Shown here: positions 1 to 8,946 of the stretch, piece after piece
How positions within the stretch are numbered: the first letter of the stretch is position 1
Layout: each line of letters begins with the position of its first letter
Source: Obelidium mucronatum
Taxonomy: Eukaryota > Chytridiomycota > Chytridiomycetes > Chytridiales > Chytriomycetaceae
NCBI GenBank assembly: GCA_025765595.1
Contig: JAIVFH010000308.1
Span: forward strand, 1 to 29,726
Direction: 5' to 3'
DNA length: 29,726 nt
Position numbers and translations under genes: made by a program
The notes under the pieces: generated by a model
Told to the model about the DNA's origin: nothing
The model's input: only the letters and a program-made list of their open reading frames with translations
Database searches by the model: none

Positions 1-1506
1 ACGTACACGCAACTTGAGATCTTGTTGTTTGGCTTCCGTAGGAGTGGAATCGACATTCGATGAGCGTTTGTCATCATAATGGAAGATGGGCGAACCGATC
101 TACGATGCATTGATTTACGCAGAGCCTTCTTTTTCGCTTCATCTTCCTCGTCTTCATCGTCAACAGCGTCGCTACTCAACAGAAATTGAAGCATCATAAC
201 GACCATGCATTCTTCGTTCACAGTTTCCAGCATTTTTTGAATGGTAGAATAGAGTAGAAGCGGTTGATCCGTCAAAGTCACTGGCACCACTCAAACTACC
301 AGCAACAATATTATCCAGAAAAGTTCCTTGGAAATCTTCCAGAATGGAAGTTGCAATGTCGGCGTTGGGGCATCGAAGGACGACTCCTTGAACAAACTCA
401 AAAACTCGCACCACACACTCGACATCATTTCTGAATACTTCCAAAGGTTTGCGCACATGAAGGGTCTTTTCTTTTGTTGTATCGCCAATTGAGTGTCCTT
501 TGAATCGTTCGGTCCACTTGACGCCGTTGGGAATTCTTGGTGGTAATTGGGAAAAACGCCACCAAGGCCTGCTATAGAAACGGCACTGAAATCTGACGTA
601 TTGATGTAGACAGCCAAATCTCCTGCGGCCAGTTCCACCAAAAAGAGCGCACTTCTCCGTGCAAAGTCTCCAGACACACCATCGTCGTGAAGGTATCTCA
701 AAATGTGATCAAAAATAAAAAAGTCATGACCAGTCACCAACGAAGGACTGGTGGCTTCAAACGCAACGGACTTGTCCTGTTTGCCAGGAGCAGACTTGCT
801 AAAGAAGATGTACAACAGGGAAGGGTGATCGTAAATCTTTCCGCAAATATCCAGCTCAAGTTGAAGCAATTCGCGGTCATATGTTACATCTGCATTGGGT
901 AAGCAGGACTCTATGATGTTGAGGATGGGTCGGTGGATGGCATTGTGAACAAGGATCTTTGGGTCCAGAACCAATAAAAGGTTGGTGACAAAGGCAATCA
1001 CATAGCCACGGAAGCCATTGGGGACATCTGCGTCGCTGAAAGCAACGAGTTTAGTGAGCATATCCTCGCCCAAGAACTTTTCGGTGCAACCGCCTGATTG
1101 GACGCCACCTGTTACAATGAGAGAGTCAACAACACAGACAGGCAGGCAGACAGACAGCCAGCCAGAACAATTTACCGTCGACAACCCCGTGTTCCTTGAC
1201 CAGGATATCGACAATTATATCGAGGTTGCGTGGAATGTCTGTGTCTCTGATGTTCTTTGTCCAGTTGGACTCGGTCTCCCAGTCAACGACAATGTTGTCC
1301 CAGGCGCGCTGGAACTGTTTGTGTTTATGTTTTAGTTTTAGTTTAAGTTTGCCTCGCCTCCAAACCTTGTACAGCAGCGCGCCTGGCTGCACCAACAGCA
1401 CCGACGACATCCGCTTGTTCGAGGAAAGACCGAGGCCAACGGAAGTTGGGCTCAGCGGATTCGCGCTTGGCTTCAGGAAAGAGCTGAAGAAGCTGAGCGC
1501 AGACAT
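1..1506 (-). CDS. FHIP/RAI16-like protein (FTS-Hook-interacting family), partial at left edge
   Basis: The ATG is at 1506 and the gene runs off the left edge, so the C-terminus is missing. Proposed exons are 1506-1366, 1314-1176 and 1108 downwards; introns are 1315-1365 (51 nt, donor GTTTGG, in frame so possibly retained) and 1109-1175. The family call rests on the conserved core at about 560-730, with a stretch reading FDHILRYLHDDG then SGDFARRSALFLVELA, followed by a GLGG..LPPRI segment and a helix reading FVQGVVLRCPNADI. These resemble the RAI16-like domain of FHIP proteins, which link Hook adaptors and dynein to early endosomes. The reading frame changes at 552-556 (a T5 run on the coding strand, one base short) and again between about 245 and 300. 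After that it continues to the edge through an acidic DEDEEDE stretch and a basic tail. These changes are either sequence indels or real lesions. Family assignment is fairly sure; the exact model in the left 560 bp is not. Confidence 0.72.
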
Positions 1507-1882
1507 TGTTTGTGTCTTTGTTCAGAGTCGTAATTTGTCTTCTTTTGTTTTCTCTTCTGCAATCATGAATACACAGATGCGCTTGAAGACAATCGTTGAC
1601 ATTAGAGAGGCAATACCAACTCGAGCTGCGAGTCGATCCTTCCTTTGTTTTTCGATATCCATCCGGACTGGGCTCAGCACTCTTGGCCTCTTGGCAGAAT
1701 GACTTAGTTTTCCATCACAAACCTCAAAACCAAGGGAAATTGGAAAACAGTTGAAGATGAGTGATTTCCCCACATGCTTAGCAGTGAGTCACTGGTGAGA
1801 ATTTCTCAGGGCTAGTATTTATTAACAATATTGTCATAAGACAGAGGAAGGAAGAGAAACTAGTCAGTTTCATGTTTTCGGT
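1507..1882. other. Intergenic, between two minus-strand genes
   Basis: No exon with recognisable protein similarity or good splice sites was found. Short open frames on both strands have no convincing composition. It must hold the 3' end of the hydrolase gene's downstream region and the promoter of the FHIP-like gene. Confidence 0.5.
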
Positions 1883-3103
1883 TCATTTGGATCTCTCCAA
1901 AATCCATGCAGTATAATCACGAATAATTCTGTCGCGAACACTCGGCTCGTTGTGAATCTCGTGTTCGACTCTGTCATCAGGGAATCCAAAGAATCTCTTG
2001 TCCTTGCTTCCACACGCAATCACCCAGTCCTCAGATGCATCTGCGCGTGTGTATTGGTCTCGTGTACTGTGGTATACAATTACTGGCGTTGAAAATTGCC
2101 TTGCTAAACGTTTCAGTATTTCTGAATGTACCAGCATGTCTTTCGCTAATCTAAGAAGAAGTCGCGTATTTAGGACAAAAAACTCTTCAGAAAATGATAA
2201 ACCTTAGGCTGATCCTTGCGTGAACGAGCGGGTCTCTCAAGTATTGCCGAACCACTGGTTCATAACTGCAAAGCCCATCTAGAGCCAAATTATTGGCTTG
2301 TGTAAACCTACCGAACCAAGTGCCGCCGATCCACTTCACAATAAGTTGAAGCCACCAAGGGACAGGGGTTCCTGGAGACAAGGCAGGTGCTTGAGCAATA
2401 ACTCCACGGAGTTGAGGAATCTGCAGCTTGTAGTGATGGACAAACGAGAGCGCCAAGAGTCCTCCCATGGAGTGACCTGCAACAAAGGTTGGGATTCCTG
2501 GACGCATGCCGGGTACTTCGATTGCAAGGAGTTGGAGCATATCTGCGAAAACTTGGTCAAATGACTCGTGGAATCCTGTCGAGGGGTACGTTTGTAAATA
2601 TCATGGCCACGTTGAGGAGACATTGGTACCGTATGGTACATATACCTTTCACGCCATTTGCATTGCGAAAGACTGTTCTTCCATGGCCGCGCCAGTCCAT
2701 GCCCTTCACAAGAATCCCCGTTAAAGAGAGCTTCGAAAATATCTCCTAGCAGACACAGCCGAGGAGTGGTTATAGAAGTAGTATCGGTTGGAGTCAACGA
2801 CTGGATCCGCCTTACATCATAACGCTTAACGTGTTCGCCTAAGCCGTGAAAAAATAAAACTTGCGCTTTGATTGTACCGTTGGGCTGTGCGTGGTTGTTT
2901 CAGTCGAGACTTTTACAAGCCTTTGTTGACAGGCGAGCTGGATTGCTTACCTTCCAGATATTGTAGAATATTCTGTGCCCGTCATTGACTGCAGAAAAAT
3001 AAGAACCAGGAGCGGAGTCAGCGCCAATGTCAAAAGGGGTCCTTCTGATTCTGGCACGCTCTGTTGCGATTTTGGAGTTTGGCATTCTTTTCTTCAAAAC
3101 CAT
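1883..3103 (-). CDS. Monoglyceride lipase-like alpha/beta hydrolase (serine aminopeptidase S33 fold)
   Basis: Five exons (3103-2951, 2884-2816, 2745-2646, 2575-2203, 2150-1883) join with closed phases into about 320 residues, close to the usual ~300 of monoglyceride lipases. The first ATG in the open first exon is at 3103. The oxyanion-hole motif HGLGEH is in exon 2, the strand with DWRGHGRT in exon 3, the nucleophile elbow GHSMGG in exon 4, and the catalytic Asp (HSTRDQ) and His (RVEHEIHNEP) in exon 5. All three catalytic residues are therefore present. The family hydrolyses monoacylglycerols to glycerol and fatty acid, usually at membranes or lipid droplets. The intron at 2151-2202 uses an unusual GTTTAT donor, but joining there restores a continuous ISLRLAKDML helix. 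It diverges from the sugar transporter at 3242, so the 138 bp between start codons holds both promoters; a TATATA sequence lies about 30 bp upstream of this ATG. Substrate specificity is inferred from the family. Confidence 0.92.
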
Positions 3104-3241
3104 TGTCACTCGTCTCCAAACCTGCTTTCCGCAGTATATAGAATCTACTTTTGATTCTTTCACAGCCAATCAGCTTTAGCCTGCTGGTGCCCTTTGCACC
3201 TCTTCAGACCCCACAGTTTTGCACCCTGTTGTTTCAGCACC

Positions 3242-4530
3242 ATGAAAGGAATCCAGCAGCAACAAGCCAGGCAGTTAAACAGTGACTCCCCGATAGTAGC
3301 TGTTGTAGCATACTGTGTATCCTCGAACGTGAGCCCTTGTTTTAAGCCCCTTGTTTATTATCTCAATTTGTGATAACACATCAACCATCTCTTTACTTGC
3401 TTCGGGACAGTTGATGGTCATCGCCAACAAAGCAATCATGTCCACTTTTGGTTTCAAATATGCATTCTTTGTCCTCGCACTACAAACACTTCTCACATGG
3501 ATTCTATTGCATATCTGTTCTATCGCTGGTCTACTGTCGTACCGCAAATTCAATGTTTCGGATGGATTCAAATGGCTCCCTGTTTCCATCAGTCTTGTTC
3601 TCATGATATATACCTGGGGCAACAACGCTTCAGCATATGAGCATCGATCTTTTCAATGTCTTCAAGAATATGACCTTGATTCTGATGGCATATGGCGAAC
3701 AGATCTTTTTCCGTGGACCGAAAGTTACGGGGCTGGTTTTGTTGAGTTTTGGATTCATGATTGGAAGCGCTGTCTTGGCTGGTAAAGACAAAAAGAAAAC
3801 CATCTTTACATATGTTTCGTTTTGACAAAATACTCCCGACTTCAAGGCTGGGACAATGTCATAAATGCTTCTCCAACAACCAACCAAACGGATCTCACAG
3901 TCTCCTATTTATGGATGTTAGCAAATTGCGTTACAACAGCATTGTTTTCATTGGCAATGAAGGCTCGAATCACGGGAATCGGATTCAAGGATTTCGATAC
4001 AGTTTATTTCAATCAAGTTCTGGGGTTTCCTATTCTATTTGTGTGCTCTTTGATTTTTGAGTGGAATGCGTTTGGCGATTTGATTCAACGTTTCAATTCT
4101 GCTACAACAGTTAATGGGATTTTGGATTCTGGCGACGGAAGTCGATTGCTGTTTGCCATTTTCATGAGTGGAATTACACAATTTGGTATTGCATATTGTT
4201 CTGCATGGTGTTTGAGAGTTACTTCGTCGACAACCTTGAGGTGAGCAAACCTGAAGGTACAGCCAACCGGAAAATGATATAAACCTTACCAACAGTATGG
4301 TCGGGACTCTCAACAAACTACCTCTTTCTATCATTGGCATGCTCATGTTTCAAGATTCCATGACGGCACATCGACTGGAAGGCGCTATCCTGGCGGTCAT
4401 TGGCGGGATTTTGTACAGTGTTGCGAGGAAATCGCAGTATCGAGATAAACTTGTTCTTCCGGTCGCATCAGAAGACCATAAACAGATGCTATTGAGTGAT
4501 CGTATTGGAAAAGAGTTAAAGGAGCAGTAG
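3242..4530 (+). CDS. VRG4: GDP-mannose/GDP-sugar transporter, Vrg4-type, copy A (one frameshift)
   Basis: Exons are 3242-3328, 3411-3781, 3847-4240 and 4296-4530, with intron phases 0, 1 and 2. The product is about 361 residues, near the 337 of yeast Vrg4. This multi-pass Golgi antiporter family exchanges luminal GMP for cytosolic GDP-mannose. Family landmarks are an AYCVSS segment at the end of exon 1, LMVIANKAIMSTFGF, WLPVSISLVLMIYT, KNMTLILMAYGE, CSAWCLRVTSSTT and the GDP-sugar signature GTLNK (GALNK in Vrg4). The FYNN motif of Vrg4 reads YFNQ here. Exon 2 carries one surplus base at 3613-3616 (the two paralogs read ACN-GGN at this place, this copy ACC-T-GGG). Uncorrected translation leaves the family frame there and stops at 3785. 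Either the base is a sequencing insertion or this copy is a recent pseudogene. The rest of the gene shows no other damage. A likely poly(A) signal, AATAAA, lies at about 4638. Confidence 0.87.
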
Positions 4531-5313
4531 AATTGTTTTGACATGGAGGTTTCAATTGCAAAAGTATTGTACTATATGATCTCTTTGAAAGATCTTGATC
4601 TTGATTGAAGATTCCAACGAACAGCTGCAAGATTTCAATAAAACAATACTCATTGACTGATTTTTTTCTTATTATTGATTTTCAATCCATTCTACGCGTT
4701 CCAAACGACGGCACTGAATGGCTCACTTTCGAACGACACATTCCTCTCGTGTGCGAGAAACAAGTGCTATCAGCGGAGGTGGTTCCTTGGAACCCAAGTC
4801 TCAAAAAACACGAAGGTTGCCCGCCCGAAAGAATGCGGAATCTGGAAATCTCTCCACTATGAACCATAAAGCCACTTATTCCTTTTACAGTCTCGTTTGG
4901 TCATCAGTGCTTGGCTTCAACACAGTACATATAAATAATTACGTATTTGATGCCTTCGCAATTCGATTCTCCGGATACTAATGCCGAAAAAAACTTGAAT
5001 CACAGCTTTCTGATTCGGAAAAAGTTCCATCAAAATCCTTTTCCCCTGTTGCCGACGCTGGTGCAACATCTGAATTCAATGGTTGTCTGCTATGGACCAT
5101 GCATTTTATCCTCGTGATTCCAGTCATTTATTATTACGCGTCGAGATTCTCTGAAATTCAATGGACGGGATTAGGATAGGTTATTGATGGTGGGAATAGC
5201 GCGACAAGGTCTGATGGATCAGGCGGAAGTGATTCCCCTATCTTATCTTATGGGACGAAATCTTCAGAAACGCAAGGCATTATAAAAGCAAAAGTTTTTC
5301 TCTTTCAAAACGT
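4531..5313 (+). pseudogene. Unresolved stretch with possible exons of an unknown plus-strand membrane protein
   Basis: No product is recognised here. Two pieces look protein-like. The first, about 4675-4869, reads as a Cys-containing segment (SCARNKCYQRRW, then KECGIWKSLHY). The second, 5006-5181, follows a textbook branch site TACTAAT at about 4976 and the acceptor TCACAG ending at 5005. It encodes an acidic/Ser-rich lead and then a hydrophobic segment (LLWTMHFILVIPVIYYYASRF), ending at a TAG around 5181. No ATG with a continuous model joins them, and the frames between 4870 and 4975 conflict. It may be a small multi-exon gene carrying indels or a decaying gene. The remaining 130 bp to the PlsC-PAP2 stop shows nothing. 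Confidence 0.3.
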
Positions 5314-7269
5314 TCAACAGTGATATTGACTTTGAAAGAATTGTAAAACACGTTTCGAAAATAGTGAGATCCATAAAATCACAATAGCAAACAAAACAGC
5401 ACGCGTGGCAACCAGAGTCTTTGGAAACTTGAGCAATACGGCAAGCAGCGCGAATGCACCAACAAAAGTAAGCGCTAAGCTCAATGCGTAATCTTTGGCG
5501 CATTCAAGCCGAGATGCGAAAATTTCCGCAGGCCCCCATAATCGCTGCAAAGGCGGCGTCAAAAACACACCCACAACCACGCCCCACGAATAGTAAACAG
5601 AAAGCATGCGATGAGGCTCAATGTTATGGCTCACAATGCTTTTAGCCAGCTTGCGATCCGAGAAGGTTTCTGCATTCAAAACCGAAACCAGATTGTCACT
5701 CCAATACTGAATTCGTTTCAAGTGCACTGCATCCCTATGGATGCGTTGGTACAACGCAATGTATACCAATGCCAAGGCAAGGGACGATGCAATAACGATT
5801 GCCAAGACATATTGGGGATGCTCTGCAACAAGTATCAAGAAGTTTACGTCGGCGTTTGTCAAAATCCACGCTGCAGAGGTAAAAATTCCCATCAGAAACC
5901 CAGCCGCGACGTCCGAGACGAAGTGCATTCCCGTGTAGCACCGTGAAACGCCCGTTATGACAGCTACGAGAAACGAAATGTAGACAGCAGGAACAAAGTA
6001 TACATCTGGAAATGGAACACCTTTGAAAGAATACAAGTGGAGCAAAATGGCGCTGAAAACAGACGCAACCATCCCAGAATGCCCTGAAGGAAAACTATAG
6101 TCGTGTTCCCAAACAAGCCTTGTAATTCTCACGCCATGAGGGTCAATCCAGACAGGTCTTGGCACGTGGAACCAGTACTTGACCACGGAAATAAGAACAT
6201 GACTCAGTGCCACACTTCCAGCCAATGCCCATAGGAGGCCAGGATCGTAGTCCAATGCAAGAAGAATCGCATAAAAGAAAATCAAGATGTATACTTGAAA
6301 AATGTAGTGTAGAACGGAGAAAGGGTAGTAGAGCACGTTAAACAGTGTGCTATTGCTTTGGAGCTGTCGGATCCATTTGAGTTCCAAGAAATGGCCATCT
6401 CTCATTCGGTGTTCGTAAGCAAACTTCTCGTAAACTGGGATTTGAAGGTATGGCTTATTGAAGCCGCTTGCGATTTGATTTCCAATCACGCTGGCAGCTT
6501 CGTTTGAACTGGCAAATTCGGATCTTGTTCTTGCGGGCCAGATGATTAACTCGTCGTTCCAATTTGGTGTCCCCATCAATAAGAAGTAGTCAACAAACAA
6601 ATTGCCATTCAAACACCGCATATTGAGAGGAATTGGAATCGACAGCTTCTTGCTCACCGGGACAATAACTGCATCTGGATCCATGGCTTCGAACATGGGG
6701 TCCATAAACATCGTCACAACATTTTCACCACAACTAGAGCCTTGTGGGAAAACGATAAGAGCATCATTTGGGTTCTTGCTTCTCCATACTCGATATGTTT
6801 CCTCAAGTTTAACACCTTTTGGTTTTACGAGTGTTTTCAACCAAGGAACATATTTTGTAAAGGACGAAACTTTTGCACCAATGACACATGTAGCATCCGA
6901 ATTCAATTGAAACAAAGGTAACAAGTCATGGATACCGTGGTGCTCCATGATGATGTGGCTATTGGGGGGTAAGCCTTTAAAATCCACCATTGAAGACAGT
7001 TTGGATATCGTGAAGGAGTATCCGATCCACCCAAAAACCTCCGCCAAAGAAATAACTTGCTTTTTGGATTCGGTGTTGATGAAGTGGCACATGTAAAGAA
7101 TCAGCAGTCGCGAGATAGCTAAAAGTAGCCCAAATGGAACATACAAGATCCAAAGGGCGTGGTACCAGCGAATCCTGTCCCAGCAGACTCGAGTTGAGGG
7201 GTAAGCCAATTCCAAATCGAATGCTGGCTGATTATCGCTTCCGTCTGTGTTGGGCAAGGAATCTGTCAT
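5314..7269 (-). CDS. Fused PlsC-type acyltransferase + PAP2 phosphatase, intronless
   Basis: One uninterrupted 651-codon frame from ATG 7269 to the stop at 5314 holds two complete enzyme domains. The N-terminal half has a membrane segment (about residues 37-62) and then a lysophospholipid acyltransferase domain. Its HX4D motif is HHGIHD at 110-115 and its FPEGT-like motif is FPQGSS at 174-179. The C-terminal half is a PAP2/type 2 phosphatidic acid phosphatase with all three signatures: KX6RP at 364-372 (KYWFHVPRP), PSGH at 394-397, and SRX5HX3D at 442-453 (SRCYTGMHFVSD). It sits among several hydrophobic helices, and about three more follow. By family knowledge the first domain makes phosphatidate from lysophosphatidate, and the second dephosphorylates phosphatidate or a related lipid phosphate. 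The fusion would channel LPA to diacylglycerol in one membrane protein. Lack of introns sets it apart from most neighbours. Alternative substrates (polyprenyl or sphingoid phosphates) are possible. The domain calls are firm; the coupled reaction is inference. Confidence 0.93.
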   Translation of the reverse strand: MTDSLPNTDGSDNQPAFDLELAYPSTRVCWDRIRWYHALWILYVPFGLLLAISRLLILYMCHFINTESKKQVISLAEVFGWIGYSFTISKLSSMVDFKGLPPNSHIIMEHHGIHDLLPLFQLNSDATCVIGAKVSSFTKYVPWLKTLVKPKGVKLEETYRVWRSKNPNDALIVFPQGSSCGENVVTMFMDPMFEAMDPDAVIVPVSKKLSIPIPLNMRCLNGNLFVDYFLLMGTPNWNDELIIWPARTRSEFASSNEAASVIGNQIASGFNKPYLQIPVYEKFAYEHRMRDGHFLELKWIRQLQSNSTLFNVLYYPFSVLHYIFQVYILIFFYAILLALDYDPGLLWALAGSVALSHVLISVVKYWFHVPRPVWIDPHGVRITRLVWEHDYSFPSGHSGMVASVFSAILLHLYSFKGVPFPDVYFVPAVYISFLVAVITGVSRCYTGMHFVSDVAAGFLMGIFTSAAWILTNADVNFLILVAEHPQYVLAIVIASSLALALVYIALYQRIHRDAVHLKRIQYWSDNLVSVLNAETFSDRKLAKSIVSHNIEPHRMLSVYYSWGVVVGVFLTPPLQRLWGPAEIFASRLECAKDYALSLALTFVGAFALLAVLLKFPKTLVATRAVLFAIVILWISLFSKRVLQFFQSQYHC

Positions 7270-7767
7270 GGCTTATCCCAAGATCAATAAAAAGTGCAAA
7301 AGTCACAAGATCAATAAAAGGTGCAAAAGCTGAAAAGTCCTAGTTCAGCCTCATTTTCTGAGGCTTGATTTGAACACCTTTCACAAACACGCCAAAGTCG
7401 GTGCCCAATGTCGAATCATCTTAACAGGGCCGTTACGGGTCAGAGGGCTTCGGCTGGTGGAAAATCTATTCAAAAGTGACTGTCGCATCAACGCCAAACA
7501 ATACTTGTAACCCGGGTGAAGTTTATCCATCAAATTGAAGCTTATTCGTACATGCAAACACACTAACAAAGCCATAGCAATAACAGATGTCCACTCTTTG
7601 TGGTCTCCAATTCAGATCTTCGCCTTCCAGAACTCTTGTCCAAACGCATCCATCGGCGATTGTCTCGTAAGACTTCTGCTGCTGCAATCGCATAGGTCAA
7701 GGCCAAGTTGGCCAACTCCTTAGCTTTCGTGTGTTGGAACACTATTCTTAAATTTGGCAAAAAAAAA
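7270..7767. promoter_or_regulatory. Divergent promoter region between the PlsC-PAP2 and GT32 genes
   Basis: About 500 bp separate the two start codons. Short open frames exist on both strands but lack an ATG or recognisable sequence. The only clear structure is a direct repeat next to the PlsC-PAP2 start (7280-7329, listed separately). No other element could be supported. Confidence 0.45.
7280..7329. repeat. Two-copy direct repeat, unit about 23 bp, period 27 bp
   Basis: AGATCAATAAAA(A/G)GTGCAAAAG occurs twice in succession, 11 bp upstream of the PlsC-PAP2 start codon on the opposite strand. The position suggests a 5' UTR or core promoter, but a role is only a guess. Confidence 0.7.
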
Positions 7768-8924
7768 ATGAAAAAGGCGCGCTCCTTTTGTTTGAACTAT
7801 CTCACACTTATAACCACGCTAGTAATCGCGCGTAAGATATCATTTAAATCCTTCTCAGATTCATGCAGCTCAAACTTTTGCTTGAATAGACCTGTACTTC
7901 TTCTCAGGACGAAATCTCCTGTCAAAACTGGGACATGCAGTTAAAAACGCCCAAACCGACAAAGGCATGAACTATGCAGCTAGTTCATGCGCGTGGCTAA
8001 ATGATTCTGCATCGGGTTTAACTGATTTCCTGAAAACCGCCCGCCAACAATCACCAGAATCTCAATCAACCAACTTCGAAAGTCTAGTTCAAAACAATAC
8101 TATTCCACTAAATTCACTTGACGAATTAATTTTCAATCATCCTTCAACAACTTTTCTCCATCAAACATGGAAATCAACTTGTATACCAACCGTAAGACAA
8201 AAAGAAATGCTCTCTTGGCATCAGGTACCCCGAATTTATGACCATTTTTTACGACGATGCCGCCGTGGATCTGTGGGTTCGACAGCGTTTCACTGGGACA
8301 AAAGTATCGATTGTGTGGGATTGGCTCGCGAATGATACGGAATACACGCTTCCTGCTGTTCGAAGTAGTAGACTGGTACATCCTGGTGTAAAAAGATCCG
8401 ATTTGTTCCGACTCATGCTCATGTGGTATTACGGAGGCTTATACATGGATGTGGATGTACGCTTCCTTCAATCGTGGAAACCACTTTTGGTGAACAATAC
8501 AGCATTCATCGCGTGGGAGCCCAGCGAAAAGTTGGATCACGCGGTGGCAGGAGTGCTAGCAGCTGATGGAGCTGGGCATCCCTTCTTTTCCTTCATGCTC
8601 GAGCATATTATTGATGATTTACTTCACAGAGGGCGAGTAGACGCGAGAGGGTGTCACCCTGTCGACTGCTCAGGCCCTCAGGCCATTGCACGCGCTTATC
8701 ATAAATATGCCAGCATATGCTCAGTTAAGGGAAGCTTTCCTGTTGTGGCGCTGCCGAACATATTGGTGGACGGTCACGGAGGAGATGAGTGTCCTGGCTG
8801 TATTGTTAATCATGTTGGGACTTGTTCGTGGTGTAGTCAAACGCACCATGGCGTGGATATTAACAACTGTACAGAAGTGGCTGACTTTATGCCAAAAGGA
8901 AAATACTTTTTAGTGACGCAATAA
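7768..8924 (+). CDS. GT32 family glycosyltransferase (Och1-type, DXD sugar-binding), one frameshift
   Basis: Exon 1 (7768-7831) encodes a short cytosolic tail and a signal anchor (MKKARSFCLNYLTLITTLVIA). The intron 7832-7907 (donor GTAAGA, acceptor TTCTCAG) joins it to exon 2, 7908-8924. After one surplus base near 8222-8226 is accounted for, the length closes at about 359 residues. The HQTWK motif at the start of the catalytic domain, FYDDAAVDLWV, and the segment RSDLFRLMLMWYYGGLYMDVDV with the metal-binding DVD are typical of the Gly_transf_sug/GT32 domain. Type II topology predicts a Golgi-lumen enzyme, and the Cys-rich C-terminal part suits disulfides. GT32 members commonly use GDP-mannose (Och1) or UDP-hexoses, so the acceptor is unknown. 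Without the frame correction the HQTWK half and the DVD half lie in different frames overlapping at 8220-8240. Confidence 0.88.
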
Positions 8925-8946
8925 ATAGCCATGATTTTTGCGTCAT

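Noticed and set aside
1522..1773. Minus-strand open frame of 84 codons between the first two genes
   Set aside because: No family resemblance and no supporting splice or promoter context; it is probably chance.
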